Positions 45,762-57,962 of a stretch of 64,000 nucleotides of DNA are shown piece after piece. How positions within the stretch are numbered: the stretch's first letter is position 1; every line of letters begins with the position of its first letter. Where the stretch lies: NCBI GenBank assembly GCA_031472005.1, contig PZJY01000009.1, positions 806,001 through 870,000 on the forward strand. The letters run 5' to 3'. Under the pieces are notes generated by a model. The model did not search any database, had not been told where the DNA came from, and worked only from the letters and a program-made list of their open reading frames with translations. The position numbers and the translations under genes are program-made. This stretch comes from Tetracladium setigerum. Taxonomy: Eukaryota > Ascomycota > Leotiomycetes > Helotiales.

Positions 45762-46473
45762 CGGAAAGTTGTTGATCAGTATAGCCTTCTGAGTAGTCCT
45801 GACACAGCTCGACCCTCTTCCTATGTACGTTCCAACAGCTTCAAGCCAAGGAAACCAGACGTTTTGTAAAGATGCAACCAACGAGTCAAACCCTTTGGGA
45901 GATGGTCAGAAGGGCAGAGGCGTTCTTGGTTTTCGGAAAGTGAAAAAGATTCGGGTGGAGGAGGAGAGTTGGTTGTTGGAGTGAGTGGGTAATCGGCAGT
46001 GTTCGTGGCACGCAAGCTGTTTGTTGTTTCGGAAGGACGTGGTGTTGTTGCTATGCAGTTTCAGGACGTTCCAGCTTGCCGAATCGCGAGGATGCCGATG
46101 GACTTTGGGTCTTCGTTGCGAAGAAATTGGCGATCAGGGAGGCGTTAAAGAAGAATTTCAAATAATCGAGAATAATTTCGAGAACCCTATGCTGCTTCTT
46201 ATTATTATTACACAGAGGGAGGGGAGAATGATGGAAAGAATGAGCAGGAGTAGGGATGGTGTAAGGAATAAATTGGGGAGGGCTGGGGTGCATATCATTG
46301 AGCTGGTCCGTGCATTGCATTCGGTTCCGAAGTCACTGAACGAACTCACGTGACCATGTTTTCGTGTGCATTGAAAATAGCAGCATCAATAGAGCAAAAA
46401 GAGTGTTGCACCCGTCCATGGACTGTTGAGTATTAAATAGTAAATTCGTTGTACATAAATACTACCTCTCCCT
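45762..46473. other. Intergenic, promoter of the PPxY protein gene
   Basis: About 710 bp between the PPxY protein start and the VPS8 stop. No gene or repeat was recognised. Confidence 0.5.
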
Positions 46474-49400
46474 CTATCCATCTATCGGGCATCTGAACTC
46501 CCTCCCATCCTGAGCGGCCATGTCTTCAACCTGCACCGCCTCAAGGCAAGACTGATGGTAAATATGTCTACAGGCCAACACGATCAGTGGACCCAAATCT
46601 TGCTGCACTTCCGTTTCAGTGCTATCCACATTCTTTCCATCCTCCGCATCCCCAGAGTTTCCATCGCCGGCGCTTTTCCCCTTGCCTTTCATTATCTCGA
46701 TCACGCTTGACTTGCTGGTATTGCGGACGTGCGCTCGCCCTTTCCCTCGTTCCATCTGTCCTCCAGCTAGTTCCATCATCCGTTCTTTCTTCAGTTTCTG
46801 ATCTAAACTCTGCTTCTCTTCCCATTTGGAGAAAATGTCGCCCGAAACTCCTGGACCCCATACGCGACGGCCACAGCCCTCACATGTCGATCCTCGTGGC
46901 CGCCAACCACGCTGTCGTAGCTGGGTCGCAGATTTTACATTGACAAACAAATCCTTATCGAGAAGGCGATTTGCTAGACTGAGAATACTCTCTTCATATG
47001 CATAAGCCGAGAATATTGAAGCCAACACTGAACGAAGATCGCTGAGATTTGGGGACGAAACCGAAGCTCGCGTGAGGAAGGCTCGAAGAATTCGTAAGAA
47101 AGAAAGATTAGCCCCTGAAGGTGACGGCGATGATGTTGACGTGAGTAAAGCAGTGAAGCTCTGCTGTACGATGGTTCGGAGCTTAAGAAGAAGCTTTTGG
47201 TGGTCGATTTCTGATTCCCCATCAAAGTCACCCAAACTAGCCGACAGTGACTGGGTGATCTGAACGGTGACATCAATAAGATCCAACCAGAGCACCTCAT
47301 CAGGGAGCAACTCGGTCTTCGAAGACAGCTTTTTCTTTAGTGGCAAAGGTGAAGGTAGTGGACGGTTGGAAACTGCCTTTCCTTGACTCTGACACAGCCA
47401 TATTCCTACGTTTGTGTATTTTTGCAGTGCTTCGAGAAGGTCTTCGGTTGCCTCTGCAGCATGCATCGATTGCATATCTTCAGGCGAACTATCCAAGAGG
47501 CCAAGAAGGGCAGCCTCAAGCTTTCGTAGATGCTTGATCAGTCTGTCCATGGCCTCTCGGATTTGACCCTCCCTGGACATCAAAACAACGGCAGCATCTA
47601 CGACTCCACACTCTTCCATATATGGCAGCACTTTATCAAGACGAATTTCGCTTGCCTGGACCAATTCCACAAAATCTGCGACATGGGATGGGGCAAACTT
47701 GCACATCAGCTGTACATATCTCTCGGTGAAGTCGGCGTGAGAAGATTGCTTGGGCTCTTCCAAATCCTTGTCTTTGGGCTCAAAGATGGTTTGCAAGTAG
47801 ATATACTCTAGTTCCGAGTCGCCGACCAGAGAGTCCAGGAATTTCTGGTGAAGCACAGGAGCAAACGAATCAATAGTTTGCGCTGCTCGGGCAGCGTCAA
47901 GATCAACCAAATCAGCGGCATGGGTCTCGATGACTTCATGCACATCGCGAACTTGTCGTTTGGTCAACCCGGATCGTGGTCTGAGACAGTCAGCTATACA
48001 ATCAAAGACGGACTCTTGGTCTTCCGGGTCATCAAAATATGACTGCACAAGCTTGTTGTACTGTCTGTCTGCCTTGTAGGTGTTCTTCAGCACTCGGTAA
48101 AACCCTGCTTTTTGAAACAAAGGCAGCAATGATTCCAGGTCCGGCGGATGATAAACCGAAAGCAGGTACTCGGCACTAAGTTGCGCGTCGTCCGCAAGAT
48201 CTTCGCCAGGGTAGTTGCAAAGCCCTTCCAAAACCATGTGCAAAGCGCTCCCGGAGAGAAGAAGATATTGTGGGAATTTGGGAAGGTTACGGGCAATGAA
48301 CATGTCAAGGTAGATGGTGTCCTCGGCGGCAAAGTCATTGGGGTTCATGACTTCAAGAAGGATTGTGATGATATATTGTCTGTTAACAGAGAGTCCGAAA
48401 ACCTGTTCTTCGGGCAAATCTCGATTAGTGCCTCCATTGACAGCTCGCTCGGGAGTGTCATTGAGAAACGAGTCTTCGAACGCCTCGTTCAAGGCACTCA
48501 AGAAGCTTGGGGCATCGAACTTCAGAATCATGCGGAGATATGGAAATGACGGTTCATCCTCTTTGGATGGCTGGGTCCAAAATGGATTTCGGCTGCCCTT
48601 TGGCCAGGTAATGGTCCTCCCGGAGAATATGAACCAATAAATCTCTGCCTTTGCATTCATGGCGTCTTGCTCATCTAGCGTATCCCCAGTGGGATATACT
48701 CTCCCGGTAAAGGTGTATGATAGGTATGGAAACATCTTTAATGCGTTCACACCAAAGATCGGGTCATCCATCGCATTATGACTGGTGAAGTACTCTCCGT
48801 TCTGGATTAGGGGTATAAGAAGGGAGAGAAGGTCGATTAAGGGGTGATGTAATCACGGAGAGCTTGGTTCCAGACATAAATGAGGGCGTCGTAAAGATTG
48901 TGTTGTTTGCAGAGCGTGGTGATCTGGTCGATGTCTAATGTTGCCGTATCAATTTGACAGATCATCTCTTCCAAGCGGCTCGACCAGTCCCTGCTCACAT
49001 AATGGGTTACCATGGCTTTTACAACGCCAGGAGGCACCATTGTGATTTGCTTATCGAGAATGTGAGGCTCTAGTGTTTCGAGGAAAACCCCTTCCGAGTC
49101 ACCATCCTCATACCACTCGTAGGCTTCCTCGAAGAGGTAATCGATATCTCCGATGCTTAGACAGGCTTCGAAACATGCTTCTGCAAGCTCCTTCAAATTG
49201 CTTTCGGCGGCTGCTTTCGCCTGCTTAGCTCTCTGACCAAAGGCGAATTTTAGCGAAGCTGTCATGATCTCCAGAAGCTTATCCTGAACCATCGCATGCC
49301 GCAGCTCAGTGTCTTCTGGGAGACCAATCGTAAGTTTGTCTGCATCTCCCGTATAATAAGATGTCGCCAGCTGAATTGCCCCGATGTAATCGCCATCTTC

Positions 49401-51352
49401 CATCAACGCAATCAGCCGGTCCGCCCAATTCGACAGAGTTCCAATTGACACATCATTGAATCCAAGTAAGAACATTCGACTCTTGTATGCTTTGAAACTC
49501 ATGTAAAATGCGTCCGCAACAACACCATGCATCGAAGTGTCCTCCTCGTCTAATTGCTCAACAAGTGTGTGGAGCTGTTTCGAGAAAAGGTCCTGATGAA
49601 ATATGTGCTTGTTGACAAGATCAAAAGCTTCTGTCATACGCATAGTCCCGTCTTCAAGCACAATCAAACGCTGGGTAATGGTAAGAACTGTTAAAACAGA
49701 TCTGCTCAGCCATTGGACTGCAACTATAGCTTCTTCCGCCTTCCATCGATTTCGAGGTTTGAACGAAAGTGTAGGAGGCTTGTCTTTATCTCCAGATGGG
49801 ATTTCGTCAACGTCAAGAACAGTCAAGACATTCGACCAGCAGTATACGAGCTTGACTTTTGATACATCGCTACCCGTTTTCGGGTCCTTCACTTTTAATT
49901 TAACAGCCGGAAACCAGGCCAAACAACCGCTCATGGCGCTATGAGCTACGACCTCTTTCGGCCTTGCAGCTTTGTGTTGAGTTTGCGCAACAGGTGTTGT
50001 AGACACAATAACGAGCAAATAAGGTGTGAGCATAGCAGTCAAACCGAGAGTATCTGTATCGCGCTCAACATTTCCAAGGGGAAGAGGAGCAAATGCAAGG
50101 ATTGTGCTTGGCTTTCGTGGTTTCCCAGTTGCTGGCGTGTCATTGGGATAGCGACCAAGAATTCTTGTTGTCTTGACAGCTCGTCCGACGGATCCCAGTC
50201 CTCGCGTTGCCAGATGAGAAAACGCCATTCCTCTATCGTCAGCCGAGACGAGTGCTGTGTGTCTCGTTCCAAGAAATCCGAGATGCCTAATTGCAACATT
50301 TGGGACATGACCATCGACAGTCCTATTCACCATTTGTGAGTGTTCAAGACTTGGAATATGAAGAAAAGGTCGAGCTGGACGAGCCGTTTCCCACGTGAAT
50401 ATACTCCCATTCTCATGGCCTCCGGCAACAATTAGATGATCAGCCGAGATGGCGATAGAAGTAATTGCACCACATTCAACAGCTACTCTTGTTAGCATAC
50501 CCTTTGCGTGGGGCTGTGGTGTGCTTACCTTTGGTTCCTCTTCCAATTATAGATTTGAGATTCTGATGATAATCAAATATCAAGATTATTCCCTTGGAAG
50601 TTCCCAGAACTATTGAAGCAGAGACTGATAAACACGTTGGGTTTCCAAAGTTTCGTTTGCCAATTTCCGAAAAGGCTTGTCCATTCAGCTTCTTCAATTT
50701 CGTCCATCGTACAACTTCCCATGGTGGAGAGGGGGTGTCTGTATCTCCAGGGTCCGATAATCTTTGGCTGCTGACAGAAGCATTTCGGGAGTGAGCTTTG
50801 AGAAAGGCGGGAGAGGAGGATCGGGGTAGCGTGAGAGTGGAAGTAGAGAGTCGAGATTGGAAGCGTCTGTCGAAGGGTCTGAAGGATGGGGTGGGACTTT
50901 CGAGTCCAGGTCTTGAGGCAACCGAGGGAAGGATGCTGCTTCCACCAGGAGAAGATAAAATAGAGCCCTATATGCGCTGTCAGTAAGGAAACATTGAGTG
51001 GGCAGCAATTGTGTGTGTGTACCTGGATGGACGGAGTATCATCCGGGATTGACAGCAGAGAATCAATGGGACTCGCAACTCTTATGGGCAGAGCATCTAT
51101 TGATCCATCTTCAGAAGCACTCTCAATGTGCTGTAACTCTCTGTACGCATTTGTTCCATTCCCCAAAGGTGGTGGTGTTGTCACCTCCTGCAACTCTTCC
51201 TGGAGAAGCTCCACGATGCGCCCACCTCGAGCCCGGTCTCCATTCTCGGTATTTTCGACTGGCGTTTCGGCTGCACCTCTATCAATAGTATCTCCATTGA
51301 TTGTTCTATTGTCCTCCGCGCCGCTATCGTTTTCCACAGAAGAGGAGCTCAT
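46474..51352 (-). CDS. VPS8: CORVET complex subunit Vps8, with two compensating indels
   Basis: Endosomal tethering subunit that binds Rab5-type GTPases. Exons 51352-51023, 50968-50529 and 50485-46474 sum to 1593 residues. A Ser-rich acidic N-terminus leads to a beta-propeller (AITSIAISADHLIVAGGHENG, GHVPNVAIRHLGFLG). A long alpha-solenoid follows (IGDIDYLFEEAYEWYEDGD, LYDALIYVWNQALRDYITP). The C-terminal zinc domain has CEGCGRRVWGPG and CRHIYHQSC...CPIDG. The frame is lost twice: one base too many in an A-run at 50940-50942, and one too few at the sense C4 run 48841-48844, where a literal reading stops after DYITP. Together they conserve length modulo three. Family similarity continues smoothly across both. 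Confidence 0.93.
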
Positions 51353-51922
51353 TGAGAATGGATCATGGCTCCCGGCTTGGTTCAGAAGATCCGCCGTAAT
51401 CCGTGAGAGTCGGAGACGGTGCGTTGCGAAGTCGAGTTATTCAGTGTTTGCGATCGTGGGTAAGGGGAAGAATCTGTACTACTCCCTCTTGTCTTCTCTG
51501 CCCCTCCTGAACTTGCTGGTCTCGTGGTGGTGATAGCTCTGTCGGACCTTGCTTCTTGATGTTCGCTTACAGTGCAGTACAACCAGGTGGGTCTCGACGA
51601 TAAAGTATCCTGGGAGCTTGGGTTTGTTTGGCAAACTCTTTCTCTCTCAGTTTCTCTCTGTCTCTGTCTCTTCACGAATTCGTTTTCAACGGAGTAGCAA
51701 AGAGGAACCAGCAACAGAAGTGAGGGACAGACAGAATCACTTGTTGGTTGTGTTCCTGGATATCAAAGTACGGCGCAGTAGCAAACAGCCTGGTGATCCC
51801 TGCCAGTGACGCGAGGCACGTTGAGGTTTCCTGTACGACCTGCATCTCAATATCTACAATTCTTTTGGAAAGCCTCTCCTTCTAACACCAACACCAACAG
51901 CAACAACGAATAAACCTCCACA
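51353..51922. promoter_or_regulatory. Divergent promoter region of VPS8 and the GPALPP gene
   Basis: About 570 bp between two start codons. A TCTCTCTG-type pyrimidine tract lies at about 51640-51670. No gene was recognised. Confidence 0.5.
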
Positions 51923-53040
51923 ATGCCTGTTGGCCCTCAGCTCCCACCCCACTTACAGAAGCGCAAGCGCTCTATCGACGATGCAGAAGGCCCTACGTCC
52001 CCTCCTCGAAAAGTACAAGCTGCCTCGGAGCCGAGAGTCCTGGGACCAGCCGCCCCTCCACCATGTCAAAACGAAGTTGAAATTGATGTGAGCGACAGTT
52101 CAGGGGATGACTATGGGCCTTCTATTCCATCTACCAAACCTACATCAAAGCCCTCTGGTCCTATGCTACCAGCGCGAACAGTCGGACCCTCTTTACCACC
52201 TCCAAACAACCCAGATGAACTTCCCGTCGACGACAGTTCAGACGATGACTATGGCCCGTCCATTGGTCCCAGCAGCAAACCACAAGCAAAGCCAGTCGTC
52301 GGACCTACCAAACCCCCATCTCCTCCCTCAAGAAGAGTAATGGGCCCATCAGCCCCTCCAGCCAATATATCCCAAATGCCATCTCACCCCGCCAATCCCA
52401 ACACCGCCGCCGACTCTTCAGATTCCGAAGACGACTACGGCCCCTCTCTCCCTCCGGCCCCAGGCTCCCACGCCGAAAGCCAAATGCTTCAGCAACGCGA
52501 GCAAGAAGAAGCTCGCTCCACAGAGGCTCAATCCAAAGCCGCTCCCAAACGCGACGACTGGATGGTCGTCCCCCGTCCGATTCCGACTGGGGAAGTCGCG
52601 TGGACCCCACCAAGCTCAAGAACCGCAAATTCCAAAGCGGCAAAGGTTCTAAAGCGCCAATTGACAAAGCTGGTGGGATTAGTGCAATCTGGACGGAGAC
52701 GCCGGAGCAGAAGAGACAACGGTTAGAGGATGAAGTGTTAGGGAGGAAGGATAAGGCGTTGAATTCTACTGGGGGTGGGAAGGAAGGTAAAGTGGACAAG
52801 GGGGAGGCGGAGACGGCGAGGAGGATACAGGAGTATAATAGTAAGAATCGGAATAAGAGTTTGTTTGAGGAGCATCAGGGGGGAACTACGAAAGAGAAGG
52901 AGGATGATCCGAGTAAGAGGGGGTTTGATAGGGAGAAGGATATGGCGCTGGGAGGGAGGTTGGGGCATGGAGAGAAGAGAGAAATGCTGGCGAAGGCGAA
53001 GGATTTTGGAAGTAGGTTTCAAAAGGGGAAGTATTTGTAA
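51923..53040 (+). CDS. GPALPP/DUF3752-type protein, with a frameshift
   Basis: One exon that encodes 372 residues when one base is added. The N-terminal part carries at least three acidic repeats ending DDYGPS (SSGDDYGPS, SSDDDYGPS, SEDDYGPS) alternating with GPxxPP segments. The C-terminal half (DPTKLKNRKFQSGKGS, DFGSRFQKGKYL) is typical of the family. The frame changes at the C5 run 52570-52574. A sixth C would give WMVVPPSDSDWGSRVDPTKL. The function of the family is poorly known. Its low-complexity charged composition suggests a nuclear, RNA-processing-type protein. It diverges from VPS8. Confidence 0.8.
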
Positions 53041-53917
53041 GATGTCCAAGTGAAAGATGGAAATCCATCAAATAGAGACGAGAAGAAGCTGGTGAGATAT
53101 CCAAGCAGTATCAAGAAATGACAACCTCACCACCTCTATGGCATTCAGACGTACTTTATACATCATCACTTCAGATCTATGTGGAATGAATAAAACGATC
53201 ACAGAAAGCATACGTCTAGAAATTCAATTTTGAGTCTTCATATATTCCGTGAGCTCTAAATCTCATCCGTCATCCTCATTGTGCAGAGCATGCATCCGGC
53301 GCAACTTCTTCCATCCATTTCATCCCTGGTATACATAGCTCCCTGCATCATCTATACCGAATATCCATCGCCTCCTCACTGGGCATATCATCCCCTTTTC
53401 ATATCTCATATGCACTTCTCATGCATATATCCCCCATCCATCGCTAACATCACATCATCAGATCCATCAAGCCCAGCTCCCATCCAGGCTCTGGTAAACC
53501 CAAGCAAGCTACGCAGAAGCAAGTTCGTTCCTTCAACACAAGAGTTCAGACCCTTCCCACCATGCAAAAAGAGTGATATTTATCGCAGAAAGCACAGAGC
53601 AAGCAAACAATCGCGAACTAACTAGGGTGTGCAAAAACAACAACTGGAAATCGCTAAAGGGACAGAGGACGAGAGGGTAGAGAGGTAGATAGGTCGGCGA
53701 GGAAGCCAACACTTTGATTCGATTCGGAAAGTAGATTATGGTTTGGGTGAGGGTGGCGGGTATGTGTTTGTGTTGGTGTATCATAGGTGGGTGGTGAGGT
53801 CGTTTACGCAACGTAAATTTTGTACAGTGTATTTTCCTTGTTCCGGGTCGCCTGTACGGTCCTTTCGGAGATACAGCGACAGAAGACTTTGATTTAATAC
53901 AACAGAACCGATTGGTC
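53041..53917. other. Convergent 3' flanks
   Basis: About 880 bp between two stop codons. No gene was recognised. Confidence 0.5.
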
Positions 53918-55370
53918 TCATCTAGCAGGAGCGGTACCGGCCTCGAGTTGAGAAGGAGAAGGATCAGCGGGGGTAGCTTGACTGGCAGCTCGATTACGTC
54001 CACCCATGCGAGGCATGCTCATAGAACTGAAAGGATTTCTGAATCTGCTTGGAGTAGAGTTGGAGGCAACAGGAGGAGTATTCACAGTTGGTCGTGATGC
54101 ATGTGCCTCCAATGCTGCCCTCCGTTCCCGTCGAGCGGCTCTCTGCTCATCAGGATGTTGCATCGGATCGGCTTGGTAAGCTCGGTGATCATACCTCCTT
54201 GATGATAAGACATTGCCAACCACACCTCTGAATCCAGTCCATGCTGTGCGTGGCTCTTGAGGCGTGCTCATTCTTGCCTCTCTTCTCCGAGCAGCACGAT
54301 CAGTTAGATCTATCTGTTCGCCTTCCGGACGAGGCTTGGGTGTAAAGTAATCAGCTTTACAAAGTGGACAGCAAGCACGACGACTAGTGAGCCATGGATC
54401 AAGACATCCGGCGTGGAAAGCATGACCACAAGTCAATCCTCGAATATCATCGTCATCCTCCAGGGTGTCAATGCAAATAGCACACGAGTCACCAGGATTT
54501 GTGAGCAACTCGGGGGGACAGCCATATGGATGTGATCATCCTCGTCGTCATCATCATCCATACTAGTAGAAGTAAGACGTTTTCCAACAGGTACGGTCGT
54601 ATCTTCTGGCGTGGCTGCTGCGGTAGGACTCTTGACTGTCGTATCCTTCACCACAGCCGGCTCCACGGTCTTCTGCTCGGTTTTGGCCTCAGCAGGCTTA
54701 ACCTCAGCGGGTTTGACGGCGGGGGCAACCGCAACCTCGGAGGCCGCGGTTGCAGGTCGGGTGTTGTTGATGGAGTGCTTCGTGTCAACCGGAGATGAGG
54801 GCATAGTCCCCTCAACGTCTCTCACGCTTCCTGCTCTACTTGATGGAGCCGTCACTCCCCCAGCAGTAGGTAGACCAGCGTTCATACGATTGACGACCCA
54901 GTTCTTGTACTTTGTCAGAGGGAAGCGTTCGTTCACCTCGTCCATGGTCATCAGCTTCTTTTCCTTCCGCCTTCGGTGAGGTCGAGCAGGCATGTTCTCC
55001 ATGTTGACCTGATCCACGTCTTCTCCGTTACGCAGAGCGCGATTGCGTGCGTTGTAGCGGAAGCAATACTTGACTCCAACAATAATCCTGTCATGACATT
55101 AGTTTGAGAGGTAGGCATTGACAGGTAGAGAGGCACTTCTCACCAGAGGTTCGTGAAGACGACACCAAAGCCCAATGCGACGAAGAAGAGTAATGGCGAA
55201 CTGGTGGGAGAATTATTTCCGCCGCCGCTGGATCCTTGAGTTGGTGATTGCACTGGCGCGTTGGATGTTGTTTGAGGAGGGAGAGTCGTTGAAGTGGCAC
55301 CCCCGGCCTGTGGGATGCGAGCGACCAAGGTGAAAACCTCCCCTACTGCCTGCTCCATGATGGCGACCAT
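53918..55370 (-). CDS. Membrane-anchored RING-H2 E3 ubiquitin ligase, with a frameshift
   Basis: Exons 55370-55144 and 55087-53918 give 465 residues with one added base. A Ser/Thr/Gly-rich N-terminal region precedes one membrane helix (residues about 59-84, PLLFFVALGFGVVF). A basic stretch (RPHRRRKEKKLM) and a long Ala/Pro/Lys-rich linker follow. The RING-H2 begins CAIC, continues CGHAFHAGCLDPWL and ends CPLC, a C3H2C3 pattern. The tail is Arg-rich. The frame is lost at the six-G run 54512-54517 (C6 in sense). A seventh base joins HIHMAVPPELLTNPGDSCAI. Similar fungal proteins sit in secretory or vacuolar membranes. The target is unknown. Confidence 0.86.
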
Positions 55371-55664
55371 TGTTGCTGCGGTTGTTCTCGATGGAAGTGG
55401 GTGGTGGTGGTGGTAGTTTGTGCCTCGATCAGACTGGGGAAGCAGAACTCGCTCCAGACGACGGCTGACGGGAGATCGCTCGACGACGAGACTGGCAGAT
55501 ATTCATTCGCACTGTGCTGTGGCAGACGAAGGGTTCGAGGCAGTGAAGATGATCCGGTAAATGGTTAAAGGGCAGCCAGACAAGAACGAGGGTGTTGCAA
55601 GGTGGCGGGGATTGCGGAGAAAGATGCAGCAGCAGCAGAGAGATAGATGGGTTGATGGGTTGTT

Positions 55665-55688
55665 GACCAAGACCAAGACCAAGACCAA
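55665..55688. repeat. (GACCAA)4 tandem repeat
   Basis: Four perfect 6-bp copies in the upstream region of the RING ligase gene. Confidence 0.95.
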
Positions 55689-56437
55689 GTCTTCCAACAC
55701 ACTCTCCAGCCAAGCCTTTTGGGATGGAAGGGGGCAGATGCAAGCGGGCCGACCGGTCAATTCCTGTGAAGGGAGGACAAGGGAAACTCAGAAAAGTCAG
55801 GCCACAAATCTGGGGCACTACTACTCCGTCTCTCGTTTGATCGCGAGATCTCTCGGCAACGACAGAGGCTTATTTATCTGTTATTTGATGTCTTTTGAGG
55901 AAGATAGAATAATATAGAGGAAGGAGAAGGAGCAGTCAGCCGAGGGCGCCAAAAGTTGTGCGATTATATTGTGATGTGATTGACTGCTGCTTGATAGTGC
56001 GGAGTTGCACTGGCCCGGCGGACTCGGACAGGACAGGACAGGGCAGGCAGGGCGCTGCTTTGCGTTGCGTTGCTTTGCCTTTGCCTCTCTTGGGATGGGG
56101 ATGAGGGATGCGCAATGAATGGATGGAATCAATGGAATCAATGCATCGCTGAAGTCTTGACCAAAGTCTTGGACGTCTTGGTGCTGGCCCAAATGACCTA
56201 AACAGCAGGTGAGAACTTCTTGACATCTCTTCCGTCGCTCGCTTCTATCGCACTCTTGAATTAATTCATGAATATTCTTTATTCTATCCTTTTGCATGAT
56301 TCGCTTCCTGCTCCGTATTACGATGATCAAGTATTTGTTTTTGTGAGAGTTTCCGCTTCTGAGACAGCCACCAAGCGCGTCCTCCCTTTGTCTCTCTGCA
56401 TGGGGGCATTCTAGATCTCCAAGAGTCCATAATCATT

Positions 56438-56460
56438 AATCAATCAATCAATCAATCAAT
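56438..56460. repeat. (AATC)n microsatellite, almost six copies
   Basis: A perfect tetranucleotide tract in non-coding DNA. Confidence 0.95.
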
Positions 56461-56747
56461 TAGCCTTTACCACTCGTACTACTTACTGCTCTTGCACACT
56501 TTACTCCATTCTTCCCCAAGCCCAAGCCCAGCCATTATTGTTTATCCGATTGATCCTGAGGCGGCTTCAGATGAAAACTGACTGTACAGATAGACGAAGC
56601 CTCCATCCAGTAGGTTACGAAGCACTCCACACACACATTCAGCTGCCCGTCAGATTGCTGACCTGCATCCTCGCATCTCAAGATGGACTGTACGGATGAT
56701 ACGAGCCTGTCGTCTCGAACCCTATGTATTATTGGCAGAAGCCAGTT

Positions 56748-56763
56748 CATACAGTACTGTATG
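56748..56763. promoter_or_regulatory. 16-bp perfect palindrome built on TACAGTACTGTA
   Basis: CATACAGTACTGTATG equals its own reverse complement and fuses the two orientations of the TACTGTA heptamer. It could be a site for a dimeric DNA-binding protein; this is inference only. Confidence 0.4.
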
Positions 56764-57962
56764 CTGTGCGCCCATCTGGAAAAAGTGTTTGATGCGCCGC
56801 ACGCACGCACCCACGCACACACGCTCGCCGCCATGATCATATTCCCCTGATCTTCATCATACCGAGAGTGGTATTCCTTGCTAATGTAGATCAATCTGGA
56901 GAGACCTTTCCTTACTGTATGTAGTATATCTCAATCGAGGAAATCAAATCTGGAAACCTTTACTGTACTATACCCTCCACTGCCCATCATAATAATGAGT
57001 CCGTCATGCGAGATTGATTCCACACTACTACTACTACTCGGTGATTATTCCCCAAGATGCTCCCAACACCACCACCCACCTTGGTCTTCCCAAACTCGAC
57101 CTTGCTTGGACTGTACGACTGTACTTCACCTCAATGCGCCCAAGTCCAACCAAAATTTACTGGGGAATAACCATAACAACAACAACCCGTATAGACACAC
57201 CAGGTACAGGAGTAAAAGTGAAATAATGTCCAATCACTTCAACCAAACGATCAAATAATGGAATCTTGTACGTAGAGAGAGTTGCAAAACATAAGTACTT
57301 CGCAGTATGATTGATTAGTATTCACTCTCCTGCCCAAACACCTAAGATAATCATCCCACCACAAACCAAAAGCTGAAGAAAAACATCCCCACCTCTCTCC
57401 TGCCCGCCTCACCAACCACAAAACGCCAAATCCGAAGACATTTCCAAGAACTCCAAAACACAGCCAACAACGAGGCAACTTGAGAAGCCGACATCCATCT
57501 ACTGCTCCTACTACTGCAGCACTGCACTGCAACTGCCGTGTGGCGATTCTGATCGTCACCATCAAACACTAAACTCTCCAATCGCATTATTCCCGAGCCC
57601 GTCGTCTGCTTTCTCCGTACTCTACTGTCCTATACAGCTTCTCCTCGAACCTATCCTGTCCTGTCCTGTCCAGTTCAGTCAGGGTATTTCGGACTTAACA
57701 TCCTTACAGCGAGGTCAAGCATTATTTCGTAAACAAACACACATCAAATAAACTTTCACGCCAACCTACGAGCCGATACACGGAACACCAGTCGCCTGCA
57801 ACGAACTGCTTCAACTCTAACTCTAACACACCAGTCGGCCAGGAGATTACCGAAAAGCTCACGGGCAGACAGATAGTTCGCTTCACCGCTTTGAAGGAAA
57901 GCTGGTGATCACGATATTTCTGGTCTTGGTATCAAAAACGTTCAACTTTCGACTTGACAGCC

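Larger units (their letters stand above)
55371..57962. other. 2.6-kb divergent upstream region of the RING ligase and cyclophilin genes
   Basis: No gene was recognised. It contains (GACCAA)4, an (AATC)n tract, a 16-bp perfect palindrome, a TCCTG tandem tract at 57654-57671 and TACTGTA elements at 56913 and 56961. Confidence 0.45.

Noticed and set aside
50994..51533. + strand open frame across the VPS8 first exon
   Set aside because: Mostly antisense to the VPS8 N-terminus; no recognisable domain.
56700..56740. GGTTCGAGAC on the minus strand, like a tRNA B box
   Set aside because: Flanks do not pair into a T-stem and no cloverleaf can be drawn.
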